From Candidatus Cacconaster scatequi (GTDB lineage Bacteria; Bacteroidota; Bacteroidia; Bacteroidales; UBA932): 36,765 nt of DNA. Position numbers and translations under genes: made by a program. Within the stretch, counting starts at the first letter, position 1, and each line of letters starts with the position of its first letter. Below, one piece after another: positions 24,127 through 31,791 of the stretch. The stretch is from the NCBI GenBank assembly GCA_018065305.1, contig JAGHTO010000057.1, positions 1 through 36,765 of the forward strand, in the 5' to 3' direction. The notes beneath the pieces are model-generated. The model was not told the origin of the DNA and searched no databases. It worked only from the letters and a program-made list of their open reading frames with translations.

Positions 24127-25398
24127 CTAATTCGCATTCAGGGCTTCAATAGGTTTGACCCGGGAGGCCTTCACGGCCGGAACAAGGCCTGCTATCGTGC
24201 CGGCAACCACCAGCACCACAGTAGCGCCGACCGCCGTCCCCATTCCGACGGTGGGATTTATAAACACTCTCATTGATTCATTGAGTACCGACACGGAAGA
24301 CTGCCCGACCGTGGCATCCATAATCTCGCAGGCCACAAGCCCCAGAATCATACCTACGTATCCGAAAATTACGGTTATCGTCACACTCTCAGATATTATG
24401 AGTTTGACCACGGACCAGGGTCTGGCCCCGATGGCCTTGCGGATGCCGAATTCGTGAGTTCTCTCCTTGACGGTTATCAGCATTATGTTGCTCACCCCCG
24501 TTATTCCGCTGAGCAATGTCAGCAGGCCTATCACCCAAAGTGCGGTCCGCAACAATCCGGCTCCTGTCTCCATCTGCAGATGCTGGGTGAAGCGGTTCCA
24601 TATCCAGATGGTGCCGTCATCATCGGGAGCGGCGTGGTGGGCATTGTTCAGGACCGTCTTAATCTGTGTCTCGAACATTTCGTTCTCCTCCTCCGTCGGC
24701 AGACCGTGGAAGGTGAAGGTTATCTGGTTCACCTCCTCACCCATATTGTATATTGTGCGGAGGGTGGAGTAAGGAACATCCACGTCGCTGCTCCAGGTAT
24801 CGTTGCCCGCCTTCAGGATTCCCACTATCTTGAAGGAGAGACTGTCCACTCTCACCTGCTTTCCCAATAACCTTTCATAGTCCGTCCTGCCGCCGAGAAG
24901 AGATTCCGCCTCACGGCTGTCAATGACAATCACCTTCCTTTGAAGCTTGATGTCCTTGTCGTTGAGGTACCTTCCGCAGACCATCTTCAGCTTGTCCATT
25001 TCGAATGTTGACGGATAGACACCCTGCATATTGACGTTGCTCAGATACTGGTCTCCGAGTGACATTGTCAGACCACTCTTGTTGACCTGGGTGGTCATAT
25101 CGTCGATAAAGCCCCCTGAGACACTGTTTTTCAATGTCTCCATATCATCCGCCGTCAACTTTATCCTGCGGTTTGACTGATAACCTCCGTACGGCTTGGA
25201 GGTATATCCTCCGAAAAGCCTCATAGAGTTGGAGGCGAACCAGTCGCTGTCATCCATAAAGGCATTCATCAGACCGTTTCCCGCACCCAGCAGCACGATC
25301 AGCATAAAGATTCCCCAGGATACGGCGAACCCTGTGAGCATAGTGCGCAACTTGTTGCGGCGCAGGGACTCCCATATTTCAACAAAAAGGTCGTGCAT
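24127..25398 (-). CDS. MacB-like ABC transporter permease, first copy
   Basis: The 423-residue protein has the same layout as the next gene: an N-terminal helix (GFAVSWGIFMLIVLLGAGNGL, about 23-43), a periplasmic MacB core domain (about 50-280), three C-terminal helices with the coupling helix GVSNIMLITVKERTHEFGIRKAIGARPWSVV, and the ending SRVKPIEALNAN. It lies 14 nt after the ATPase gene. With the second permease it probably builds a heterodimeric MacB-type mechanotransducer working with the adaptor and the TolC-like channel. The exported substrate could be a peptide, antibiotic or lipid and cannot be read from sequence. Confidence 0.9.
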   Translation of the reverse strand: MHDLFVEIWESLRRNKLRTMLTGFAVSWGIFMLIVLLGAGNGLMNAFMDDSDWFASNSMRLFGGYTSKPYGGYQSNRRIKLTADDMETLKNSVSGGFIDDMTTQVNKSGLTMSLGDQYLSNVNMQGVYPSTFEMDKLKMVCGRYLNDKDIKLQRKVIVIDSREAESLLGGRTDYERLLGKQVRVDSLSFKIVGILKAGNDTWSSDVDVPYSTLRTIYNMGEEVNQITFTFHGLPTEEENEMFETQIKTVLNNAHHAAPDDDGTIWIWNRFTQHLQMETGAGLLRTALWVIGLLTLLSGITGVSNIMLITVKERTHEFGIRKAIGARPWSVVKLIISESVTITVIFGYVGMILGLVACEIMDATVGQSSVSVLNESMRVFINPTVGMGTAVGATVVLVVAGTIAGLVPAVKASRVKPIEALNAN

Positions 25399-25412
25399 TC
25401 CAGGAATCTGTT

Positions 25413-26081
25413 CTAATCGTTAACTATCAGTCCGTCGGATATATGTATGCTTCTCTGCGCCTTGGAGGCCACCTTCAGGTCGTGCGTCACCACGACGAGG
25501 GTCACGTTTTCCTCCCGGTTCAGCGTGGACAGCAGATTCATCACCTCCTCGGAGGTCTTCGAATCAAGAGCTCCTGTCGGTTCGTCCGCCAGAATCAGCT
25601 GGGGATGGGTTATCAGGGCACGGGCTATCGCCACTCTCTGCTTCTGACCTCCGGACATCTCGTTGGGATAGTGGTCAGCCCAATCCAGAAGTCCCATCTT
25701 GTCAAGATACTCCATAGCAAGTGCGTGCCTCTTTCGGCGGCTCACCCCCTGATAGAAGAGGGGCAGTTCCACGTTCTCCACCGCTGTCTTGAAATTTATC
25801 AGATTGAAAGACTGGAACACGAATCCTATCAAGGTGTTGCGGTATGCTGCGGCATCCCGTTCGCTCAGGTCCTTGATAAGCCTGCCGGCAAGATGATATT
25901 CGCCGGTGTCGTAGGTATCCAGAATTCCCAAAATGTTCAGGAGAGTGCTCTTCCCGGAGCCGGAGGCGCCCAGAATGGATATGAATTCCCCCTTGTCCAC
26001 CTGCAGGTCAATCCCTTTCAGCACGTGAAGAGGCTGGTTCCCCGTATAGGTCTTGTTGATATTTTTCAGTTCGATGATCAT
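25413..26081 (-). CDS. ABC transporter ATPase, MacB/LolD type
   Basis: A 222-residue ATPase with Walker A GASGSGKST (about 39-47), Q-loop FVFQSFNLI, signature LSGGQ-like MSGGQKQRVAIARAL (about 143-157), Walker B LILADEPTGALD and H-loop VVTHD. The spacing and the PTGALDSKTS segment are typical of the LolD/MacB subfamily. It lies 9 nt after the larger PspC gene and upstream of both permeases, and should power them in the inner membrane. Assignment is firm. Confidence 0.96.
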   Translation of the reverse strand: MIIELKNINKTYTGNQPLHVLKGIDLQVDKGEFISILGASGSGKSTLLNILGILDTYDTGEYHLAGRLIKDLSERDAAAYRNTLIGFVFQSFNLINFKTAVENVELPLFYQGVSRRKRHALAMEYLDKMGLLDWADHYPNEMSGGQKQRVAIARALITHPQLILADEPTGALDSKTSEEVMNLLSTLNREENVTLVVVTHDLKVASKAQRSIHISDGLIVND

Positions 26082-26090
26082 AATTCTGCT

Positions 26091-27104
26091 TTATAATACG
26101 CTGACTGCCACCCAGATGAGGAAAGCCATTATCGTGCCAATCCACAGGAGGAACAGCACAAGTCCCGGATGCCATTTCGGACTCTTGAAGTCGAATATGA
26201 GCTGCAATCCTCCGTAAATCATTCCCAACAGCGGAAGAAATATTATCAGAGCCAGGTCCAGTTTGGCAAAGAATGGTGATATCACCGAAAGAATATTGGG
26301 GTTCTCTCCAACAAAACCTGTCCAGAAGCCAAGGAAATCGGAAGCCAGAACCGCCCCCGGAATAATCGCCAGCCCAAGTGCGACCATAATGGAGACACTT
26401 GTCACTATAAGCCCAATCCCTATGAAGACTCCGAAGATTCTCAGCAGCACGCGCCAGAATTCTGAGGAATTTGACTGCTGTACACGATACTCCGCAGTTC
26501 CGTCCGCGACGTTTCTCTCTATTTCGCCCACAGTTCCTTTCTCTCCGTGAAGCTTCAGTTTTTCCTTTACAGTACGGGCGGCAGGCATACAGATCCACAT
26601 CACCGCATAAACTATCGGCAGGAACAGGCCAACTTCGTCCGCAGTCCTTTTGCCGACATAGATGAGTGCCACGCAAAGCAGCAGGAAGAGAACCCTGACT
26701 GCCGTAATGTCCACCTTGAAATATGCGGAAACCCCTGCAAGGACTCCTCCCATCATCTTATTGTCAAGATCGCGGTAGAGTTTCTTCTGTTTTTCCTCCT
26801 CATCCGGGGAACTTGCCTTATTCTCTGCATCCTCTTCGGAACTCTCCTCCTCAATCTGGTCCGGCTTTCCGAGAATAGCCAGCGTCTCCTCCACAACTCT
26901 CACGTCAACGACTCCGGACTCCCCACATTTCTCCAGAAAGAGTTCGGCCATCCTCTCCTCGATGCCTTCCAGTATTTCCCTTCCTTCGGGACGGTTTTTA
27001 TAGAACGCCCCCAGTTCCTTGAGATATCTGTCCACCGTCTCATAGGCCTGAACATCCATAGAGAAGGGGCAACAACCTATGCTTACTTTTTGCAAATTAT
27101 TCAT
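26091..27104 (-). CDS. PspC-domain membrane protein
   Basis: The 337-residue protein has a cytoplasmic N-terminal part (about 1-110) with a helical region resembling the HAAS/DUF1700-type signalling domain (YLKELGAFYKNRPEGREILEGIEERMAELFLEKCGESGVVDVRVVEETLAILGKPDQI). A PspC domain follows (about 111-175, KLYRDLDNKMMGGVLAGVSAYFKVDITAVRVLFLLL), then three to four further hydrophobic segments (about 220-337). PspC relays membrane stress in the phage-shock system. In Bacteroidetes such proteins lie next to PadR regulators. It overlaps the padR gene by 4 nt. A role in sensing envelope stress and passing it to this pump operon is inference from linkage. Confidence 0.85.
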   Translation of the reverse strand: MNNLQKVSIGCCPFSMDVQAYETVDRYLKELGAFYKNRPEGREILEGIEERMAELFLEKCGESGVVDVRVVEETLAILGKPDQIEEESSEEDAENKASSPDEEEKQKKLYRDLDNKMMGGVLAGVSAYFKVDITAVRVLFLLLCVALIYVGKRTADEVGLFLPIVYAVMWICMPAARTVKEKLKLHGEKGTVGEIERNVADGTAEYRVQQSNSSEFWRVLLRIFGVFIGIGLIVTSVSIMVALGLAIIPGAVLASDFLGFWTGFVGENPNILSVISPFFAKLDLALIIFLPLLGMIYGGLQLIFDFKSPKWHPGLVLFLLWIGTIMAFLIWVAVSVL

Positions 27105-27430
27105 TTCCTGAGAGTTTCTATTGTTTTAACCATTTCGTTCCATTCCTTGTCCATCTGGAGGAGCATCATCCTACCCTTGTCGGTGATGCAGTAATATTTG
27201 CGGGGAGGTCCCTGGGTGGACTCTTCCCAGCGGTACGAGAGTACTCCCTGATTCTTCAGCCTGATGAGCAGAGGATAAATAGTACCCTCCACCACTATCA
27301 TATTGGCCGCCTTCAGTTCCTCGATGAGAGAGGAGGCGTAGGACTCCTTCCTGTCGAGAACACTTAGAATGCAGTACTCCAGCACCCCTTTCCTCATCTG
27401 GGACCGTGAATTATCCGTAATCACTTCCAT
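27101..27430 (-). CDS. PadR-family transcriptional regulator
   Basis: A 109-residue protein with the PadR winged helix: MRKGVLEYCILSVLDRKESYASSLIEELKAANMIVVEGTIYPLLIRLKNQGVLSYRWEESTQGPPRKYYCITDKGRMML. The EGTIYPLLxRLxxxG and GPPRKYYxxTxxG blocks are diagnostic. It lacks the long C-terminal dimer helix of class I PadR, so it is of the short class II type. It lies 9 nt after the first PspC gene and overlaps the second. PadR proteins usually repress their own operon and release DNA upon ligand binding; it is a likely regulator of the efflux operon. No clear operator was identified. Confidence 0.95.
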   Translation of the reverse strand: MEVITDNSRSQMRKGVLEYCILSVLDRKESYASSLIEELKAANMIVVEGTIYPLLIRLKNQGVLSYRWEESTQGPPRKYYCITDKGRMMLLQMDKEWNEMVKTIETLRK

Positions 27431-27439
27431 ATCGGACCG

Positions 27440-27991
27440 TTATGAAAACTTGGCCATATTCTCCGCAGTCACGGGGAGTCCCATCATCTGACATTTCTTG
27501 GCCGGGGTGTCGGCTATGGGAGCGACAATCCATACCACTATATATATCCAGAAACTGACAGCCCCGAAGAGGATGCCTGCAAGGAAAATGATTCTGAGGA
27601 TTGTCACGTCAATACTGAAGAATGCCGCAAGGCCGCTGCATACGCCGGCGATTTTCTTGTCATCCGCATTGCGGAAAAGTTTTCTCGGTTCGCTCATTTT
27701 CTTATATGTATTTTGATTGTTGTTTCTGCTGTTCTTTGTCACGGGGGAGCCGTCGGGCCATCCCAATGATTCTATTATCGCCTCGACGGCGGCTATGTCA
27801 ATAACCGTGCCTTTGGCCCTTTCCCCGAAAAGGTCGGCAATTCTTGCCTCGATTTCTGGCATCACTTCCTCTTTCTGGTCGTCGGGAAGTTTTGTACGGA
27901 ATTCTTCGAGGTATTCGCTCAAACACTGGAACGCATTGTCATTCAGCGTAAAACATTTGCCGTCCAGTCCTATTTCAGTTGTCTTGTACAT
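27440..27991 (-). CDS. Small PspC-domain protein, first gene of the efflux operon
   Basis: A 183-residue protein. Residues about 1-70 (TLNDNAFQCLSEYLEEFRTKLPDDQKEEVMPEIEARIADLFGERAKGTVIDIAAVEAIIESLGWPDG) form the same helical signalling-type domain as in the larger PspC protein. Residues about 95-165 are a PspC domain (PRKLFRNADDKKIAGVCSGLAAFFSIDVTILRIIFLAGILFGAVSFWIYIVVWIVAP) with two membrane helices. The ATG at 27991 was chosen over one 24 nt upstream because it begins nearer the conserved part and gives a 21-nt leader from the -7 box. Two PspC-like genes flank padR, suggesting a membrane-stress sensing pair. Confidence 0.87.
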   Translation of the reverse strand: MYKTTEIGLDGKCFTLNDNAFQCLSEYLEEFRTKLPDDQKEEVMPEIEARIADLFGERAKGTVIDIAAVEAIIESLGWPDGSPVTKNSRNNNQNTYKKMSEPRKLFRNADDKKIAGVCSGLAAFFSIDVTILRIIFLAGILFGAVSFWIYIVVWIVAPIADTPAKKCQMMGLPVTAENMAKFS

Positions 27992-28012
27992 CTTGCATAA
28001 TATTTTCCAATG

Positions 28013-28020
28013 CAAAGATA
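28013..28020 (-). promoter_or_regulatory. -7 box of the PspC-PadR-efflux operon
   Basis: On the minus strand TATCTTTG fully matches TAnnTTTG and lies 21 nt before the ATG at 27991. The sequence at the -33 distance is not a good match, which could mean weak basal expression or an activator. Confidence 0.5.
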
Positions 28021-28113
28021 TAATATTTTTTTAATACCTTGTATCGCAAAGTAGTAAAAATTTAAAATTATTTTGCCGACGGGGCGAATAGCGGCGTTCT
28101 GCAAATCGTCCGG

Positions 28114-28548
28114 TCAGTCATCCATACGGAGAAATTTTCCTTTCTTGTTGAATTCCAAGTCAAAGCCGTTGCTAAGTTCCACTTCATACCCCCAATGCTT
28201 CTGATTGATCTTGGTGATTGTCACCTGGGGAAAAGTGGCTGAAGCATAAGTCTGAATCTCTGCCGGAACAAGGCTGAGGACCGATGCGGGCACAGCCTGA
28301 CGCTTGCAATCGACCTCTTTCCAATTTCCCTTCTTATCGAACTCCACTTCGGACCCGTCTTCGAACCTGACCTCGAAACTGTGTGAATCACGCATCGTAA
28401 AAGAGACATTCACTCCACTGAAGTGAGTCTGTACAAAGGTCTGTGAAACCTGAGGCAATTGTTCGAAAGGAATTACGTAATCGTTGTCTGCCGATGACAA
28501 CAAAGGAAGGCAGACAAGGAGAGCCAGAATTGTGATGATTCTTTTCAT
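28114..28548 (-). CDS. PepSY-like (DUF2874-type) secreted protein
   Basis: The 144-residue product has a signal peptide (MKRIITILALLVCLPLLSSA). Two related beta-alpha repeats follow: LPQVSQTFVQTHFSGVNVSFTMRDSHSFEVRFEDGSEVEFDKKGNWKEVDCK, and VPAEIQTYASATFPQVTITKINQKHWGYEVELSNGFDLEFNKKGKFLRMDD. The tandem layout with 'xxEVxxxxGxxxxFdkkGxf' is that of the Bacteroidetes PepSY-like family, periplasmic proteins of unclear function that are sometimes thought to inhibit proteases. The internal Met was chosen as start since it begins the signal peptide. A single gene, with no clear operon partners. Confidence 0.85.
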   Translation of the reverse strand: MKRIITILALLVCLPLLSSADNDYVIPFEQLPQVSQTFVQTHFSGVNVSFTMRDSHSFEVRFEDGSEVEFDKKGNWKEVDCKRQAVPASVLSLVPAEIQTYASATFPQVTITKINQKHWGYEVELSNGFDLEFNKKGKFLRMDD

Positions 28549-28605
28549 TGCTGTTGTCTTGAATTGTGAACTTGCGAAATTATACATAAATCCCGACAAA
28601 TCCTC

Positions 28606-28744
28606 TACCTTTGCAGTTGCCGTTTCCTGCAGCGAAAAAGTTGAAAAGAACTTCGTGCCAAGGAAAAGGTCTCCTTCCCCGTACTGACCTGGCCCGGTCT
28701 TGAAGAACCTGCTCAGTCCCCTTTTTGTTCAGGGATATCCTTTT
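28606..28744 (+). other. Intergenic stretch with a plus-strand -7 box and T-tracts, possible small RNA
   Basis: TACCTTTG (28606-28613) is a full -7 match on the plus strand, but no gene follows on that strand. The next 130 nt hold T-tracts (five T after CCCC near 28725, six T near 28740). A short GACC/GGTC stem is present and AAGTT/AACTT could pair. The -33 position reads TACA, a weak match. It could give a short RNA antisense to the end of dtd. Without expression data this remains a guess. Confidence 0.25.
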
Positions 28745-29197
28745 TTATTCCTTGATTCTCGAATCAATAATGATGGTTACAGGACCGTCATTAATGAGGC
28801 TGCATTGCATATCCGCTCCGAAAACCCCTTTGAAGACTTGTCTGCCTGCTTTTTCTGACAGGAGTTCGCAGTATCTGTCATATAACGGAACGGCCAGATC
28901 ATGACCCGCCGCTCTAATGTATGAAGGACGATTGCCTTTTCTGGTAGACGCGGTGAGTGTGAATTGAGAGACAGCAAGAAGTTGCCCGTTGAAGTCGATG
29001 ATATTGCAGTTCATGACCCCATCCCTGTCGTTGAATATCCGTAGCCCGGCTGTCTTTGCCGCAAGCCATTCTGCATCTGCTTCAGTATCCCCAGTCTCCA
29101 CTCCAACCAGAATGAACAGGCCCGGTCCGATGGATGCCCGGCATTTGTCCTCAATGGTGACAGAGGCTTCCTTTACCCTTTGTATCACCAGTCTCAT
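28745..29197 (-). CDS. dtd: D-aminoacyl-tRNA deacylase
   Basis: Dtd hydrolyses D-amino acids (and glycine) mischarged on tRNA, acting as a cytoplasmic proofreading enzyme. The 150-residue product begins MRLVIQRVKEASVTI, contains SQFTL (77-81) and the Gly-cisPro motif NDGPVT (136-141), and is of normal family length. The Met at 29197 gives the canonical N-terminus; a longer frame upstream lies in the msr gene. It overlaps the fRMsr-MsrA gene by 4 nt (ATGA), so both are co-transcribed. Linkage of two protein or tRNA repair functions may reflect stress protection. Confidence 0.95.
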   Translation of the reverse strand: MRLVIQRVKEASVTIEDKCRASIGPGLFILVGVETGDTEADAEWLAAKTAGLRIFNDRDGVMNCNIIDFNGQLLAVSQFTLTASTRKGNRPSYIRAAGHDLAVPLYDRYCELLSEKAGRQVFKGVFGADMQCSLINDGPVTIIIDSRIKE

Positions 29198-30153
29198 TTC
29201 TTCTTGTACTTTGCTGCAAGTATGAACATCTCCGGACTCAGATGGCAATATCCGCCGGGAGTCTTGTCCAGATAGTCCTGATGGTATTCTTCGGCCCTGT
29301 AGAAACTGGATATATGCCGGAGTTCAACGGCCAGTTGCGCTCCCAATTTCTTCTCCACCCTGAAGAATTCCTTGGACAGAATATCGAAATCCCGTTCGTC
29401 TTCGTAGTAGACTCCGGTCCTGTATCTTGTCCCTTCATCCTCACCCTGCCTGTTAAGACTCAGCGGGTCGATAATCCTGAAGTACAGCCGTACCAGTTCT
29501 TTCAGTGGGACAATCTCCGGATTGTACCTTACATGCACGCATTCAGCATGGCCGGTTGTGTCCGTGTAGACCTCCTTGTATGTAGGGCTCTCCTTCCATC
29601 CGTTGGCAAACCCGACTTCGGTGAATTCGACTCCCTGAATCATCTTGAAGAACTTCTGCGCACCCCAGAAACATCCGGCGGCAAACCATATGTCACGCTG
29701 TGGTCCATAGATGCAATCCGCAATCTTCTCCATGTACTTCGCGTCTGTCTTGTCGAAAGTCCCCAGCTCCCTGCTGTCAATGTCGAGAACGGCGACAATC
29801 CGTCCATGATTTCTCACAGGGACAACGATTTCACTTTTGGATTCGCTCGAACAGGCTATGTGTCCTGAGAATTTTGATACGTCCGGAACGACAATCGTCC
29901 TGTCTTCAGCCCAGGCTGTTCCGCAGACTCCTTTCCCAATGCGGATTCTCGAACAGGCAGGAGGGCCCTGGAAAGGGCCGAGAACGAGCATGTCATCTTC
30001 CGCCACCCGGTAGAAGCCTGTCCACCAGAAACCGAATTCATGATGCAGCAGGGCAGACAGGTTGGCCATCCTGGCAATCTCATCTTCCTCGCCACTCATA
30101 AGGGAATGAACTACAGGAAGGAGGGCGGTGTATTTTTCTTCTTTTGTTTGCAT
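29194..30153 (-). CDS. Fusion of free-methionine-R-sulfoxide reductase (GAF type) and MsrA
   Basis: The 319-residue protein has two repair domains. Residues about 5-150 match fRMsr, a GAF-fold enzyme that reduces free methionine-R-sulfoxide. It keeps the three characteristic cysteines: GPPACSRI (C67), GKGVCGTAW (C77) and SGHIACSSESKSEIVVPV (C101). Residues about 154-315 are MsrA, which reduces methionine-S-sulfoxide: AAGCFWGAQKFF with nucleophile C161, GHAECVHVRYNPE, LYFRIIDPLSLNRQGEDEGTRYRTGVYY and EEYHQDYL. C303 near the end could be the resolving cysteine. The fusion would handle both stereoisomers of oxidised free methionine, plus S-sulfoxide in proteins. There is no signal peptide, so it is cytoplasmic. 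dtd follows with a 4-nt overlap. Confidence 0.93.
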   Translation of the reverse strand: MQTKEEKYTALLPVVHSLMSGEEDEIARMANLSALLHHEFGFWWTGFYRVAEDDMLVLGPFQGPPACSRIRIGKGVCGTAWAEDRTIVVPDVSKFSGHIACSSESKSEIVVPVRNHGRIVAVLDIDSRELGTFDKTDAKYMEKIADCIYGPQRDIWFAAGCFWGAQKFFKMIQGVEFTEVGFANGWKESPTYKEVYTDTTGHAECVHVRYNPEIVPLKELVRLYFRIIDPLSLNRQGEDEGTRYRTGVYYEDERDFDILSKEFFRVEKKLGAQLAVELRHISSFYRAEEYHQDYLDKTPGGYCHLSPEMFILAAKYKKK

Positions 30154-30193
30154 ACAAAAAGAATTCGTTTCATTGCTTTGCTTACTTCATGAG

Positions 30194-30225
30194 CAAAAAT
30201 ACCTCTTCTTCCGCAGATTATCAAA
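30194..30225 (-). promoter_or_regulatory. Promoter of the fRMsr-MsrA and dtd operon
   Basis: On the minus strand TTTG (30222-30225), 20 nt, TATTTTTG (30194-30201), then 40 nt to the ATG at 30153. Both boxes are full matches; the spacer is one longer than usual. Confidence 0.65.
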
Positions 30226-30302
30226 CTTTTCCGACACTGTTTGAACTTGAGCCCGTGGCGGCTATGAATAATGCAGGTTAAGAATGACTAACAATAAAAA
30301 TG

Positions 30303-30334
30303 TCCCGACGGGATACTTCATTGATGACATCAAT
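30303..30334 (-). terminator. Weak hairpins downstream of the suf operon
   Basis: On the minus strand after sufD come ATTGAT-GTC-ATCAAT (30320-30334) and TCCC-GTC-GGGA (30303-30313), the latter followed by CATTTTTATT. The stems are short, so termination efficiency is uncertain, but the position and T-run fit the end of the suf transcript. Confidence 0.45.
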
Positions 30335-30341
30335 CATAACC

Positions 30342-31049
30342 TCACAAGTTTAGATGGAGTATTTCATCCGTGACGGCGTCACGCAGGCCGGAATCGGAGA
30401 TGGAGACGAGGGCTTCGGCGGCAAAGGCGGTGCAGGCAAGGGAGAAGGCCTGCTTCTCGGATATACCGCGTGAACGCATATAGAAGATTTCATCCTCATT
30501 CAACCGTCCGACGGTGGCTCCGTGACTGCACTTTACGTCATCCGCATAAATTTCTAGTTGAGGTTTTGAGAAGGCCCTTGCGCTCCGGCTGAGCAGAAGA
30601 TTGTGGTTCGCCTGATACGCCTCCGTCTTCTGTGCGTACTGCGGGACGTGAATCAGGCCGCCGAAACGGGTCACGCCGCTGTCAAAGGCCATCCCCTTGA
30701 AAAGCTGGTTGCTGACCGCCCCACCCACGCAGTGGTCCATAAAGACGTCATACTCGACCCTGTTTTCACCGGTGGCGACAAGGAGACCTTTCAAATCGCA
30801 TCGGGCTCCTTCACCGAGAAGGGAAACTCTGACATCCACCTTTGCAGGGGAACCGGCAAACGAGACAAAGGTTACGGAAGCGGATTCATTTTCCCTGAGT
30901 GAGAGTTCGAATTTCAAATCGGAAGCATCCCCCAGATCAGAGACGGAAGCGGAGGCGGGTACGTGCTCCAGCACGCGCCCGAGAAGAGCCTCATCCCCTG
31001 TCAGGACAAGGTATTCCCTTCCGAAGAATATCTGTTTAACCGCGGTCAT
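30342..31049 (-). CDS. sufD: SufD, N-terminally short form
   Basis: SufD joins SufB and SufC in the scaffold that assembles Fe-S clusters. At 235 residues it is about half the usual 420-450. The C-terminal core is intact: HVPQYAQKTEAYQANHNLLLSRSARAFSKPQLEIYADDVKCSHGATVGRLNEDEIFYMRSRGISEKQAFSL, with the conserved Cys and His of KCSHGAT. The missing part corresponds to the N-terminal helical domain and the first half of the beta-helix. The start overlaps sufC by 14 nt. No frameshift or remnant is visible upstream, where sufC fills the space. It may be a natural minimal SufD. Confidence 0.88.
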   Translation of the reverse strand: MTAVKQIFFGREYLVLTGDEALLGRVLEHVPASASVSDLGDASDLKFELSLRENESASVTFVSFAGSPAKVDVRVSLLGEGARCDLKGLLVATGENRVEYDVFMDHCVGGAVSNQLFKGMAFDSGVTRFGGLIHVPQYAQKTEAYQANHNLLLSRSARAFSKPQLEIYADDVKCSHGATVGRLNEDEIFYMRSRGISEKQAFSLACTAFAAEALVSISDSGLRDAVTDEILHLNL

Positions 31050-31791
31050 TTACAATCCAGTCGTAACCTTTTTCCTCTATCTTGAGAGCCAGCGACTTGT
31101 CGTCGCTCAAAATTATCTGTCCCTTGTATAGGATGTGTATGACATCCGGTACGATATAGTCGAGAAGCCTCTGATAGTGCGTTATCACTATCGTCGCATT
31201 CTCCTTCGTCCGCAGACGGTTCACACCCGCAGCCACAATCCTGAGGGCATCCACGTCAAGCCCGGAGTCCGTCTCGTCGAGGATGGCAAGCGAAGGCTCT
31301 ATCATAGCCATCTGGAATATCTCATTCCTCTTCTTCTCACCGCCTGAGAAGCCGACGTTCACTCCCCTGCTGGCGAAGGAGGGGTCCATCTCCACGTATG
31401 CCATCTTCTCCTTCATCAGTTTGAGGAACTCTCCCGCACTGAGGGCCGGCAGACCCTTGAATTTCCTGTGCTCGTTCACGGCGGCACGCATAAAGTTTAC
31501 GTTGTTCACTCCTGGTATCTCGACAGGGTACTGGAATCCGAGGAACACGCCTTCCCAGGACCTCTGCTCGGGGGTCATTGCCAGCAGGTCCTTCCCGTAC
31601 AGGGTTACGCTCCCTTCAGTTACTGTATATGAATCCCTTCCCGCAATGACAGAGGAGAGGGTGCTTTTGCCGGAGCCATTGGGTCCCATTATGGCGTGGA
31701 CTTCGCCGGCATTGACCTCCAGATTGATACCGCGGAGTATCTCGCGGTCATCGACGCAGGCGTGGAGATTTTTTACGGACAGGATATTCAT
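31036..31791 (-). CDS. sufC: SufC, Fe-S assembly ATPase
   Basis: SufC is the ABC-type ATPase of the SufBCD complex. The 251-residue protein has Walker A GPNGSGKST (about 36-44), the SufC-specific segment FLGFQYPVEIPGVNNVNFMRAAVN, signature NVGFSGGEKKRNEIFQMAM, Walker B LAILDETDSGLDVDALRIVAAGV, and the H-loop ITHYQRLLDYIVPD. All are standard. Its ATG shares one base with the stop of the upstream pnuC-like gene (TGATG), showing tight coupling. It is in the operon sufB, pnuC-like, sufC, sufD. Confidence 0.97.
   Translation of the reverse strand: MNILSVKNLHACVDDREILRGINLEVNAGEVHAIMGPNGSGKSTLSSVIAGRDSYTVTEGSVTLYGKDLLAMTPEQRSWEGVFLGFQYPVEIPGVNNVNFMRAAVNEHRKFKGLPALSAGEFLKLMKEKMAYVEMDPSFASRGVNVGFSGGEKKRNEIFQMAMIEPSLAILDETDSGLDVDALRIVAAGVNRLRTKENATIVITHYQRLLDYIVPDVIHILYKGQIILSDDKSLALKIEEKGYDWIVNDRG

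Noticed and set aside
28630-28728. SRP RNA (4.5S) on the minus strand
   Set aside because: CCAGGTCAG and GGGGAAGG resemble the SRP loop, but the conserved AGCAG on the 3' side of the symmetric loop is missing and the ends do not pair.
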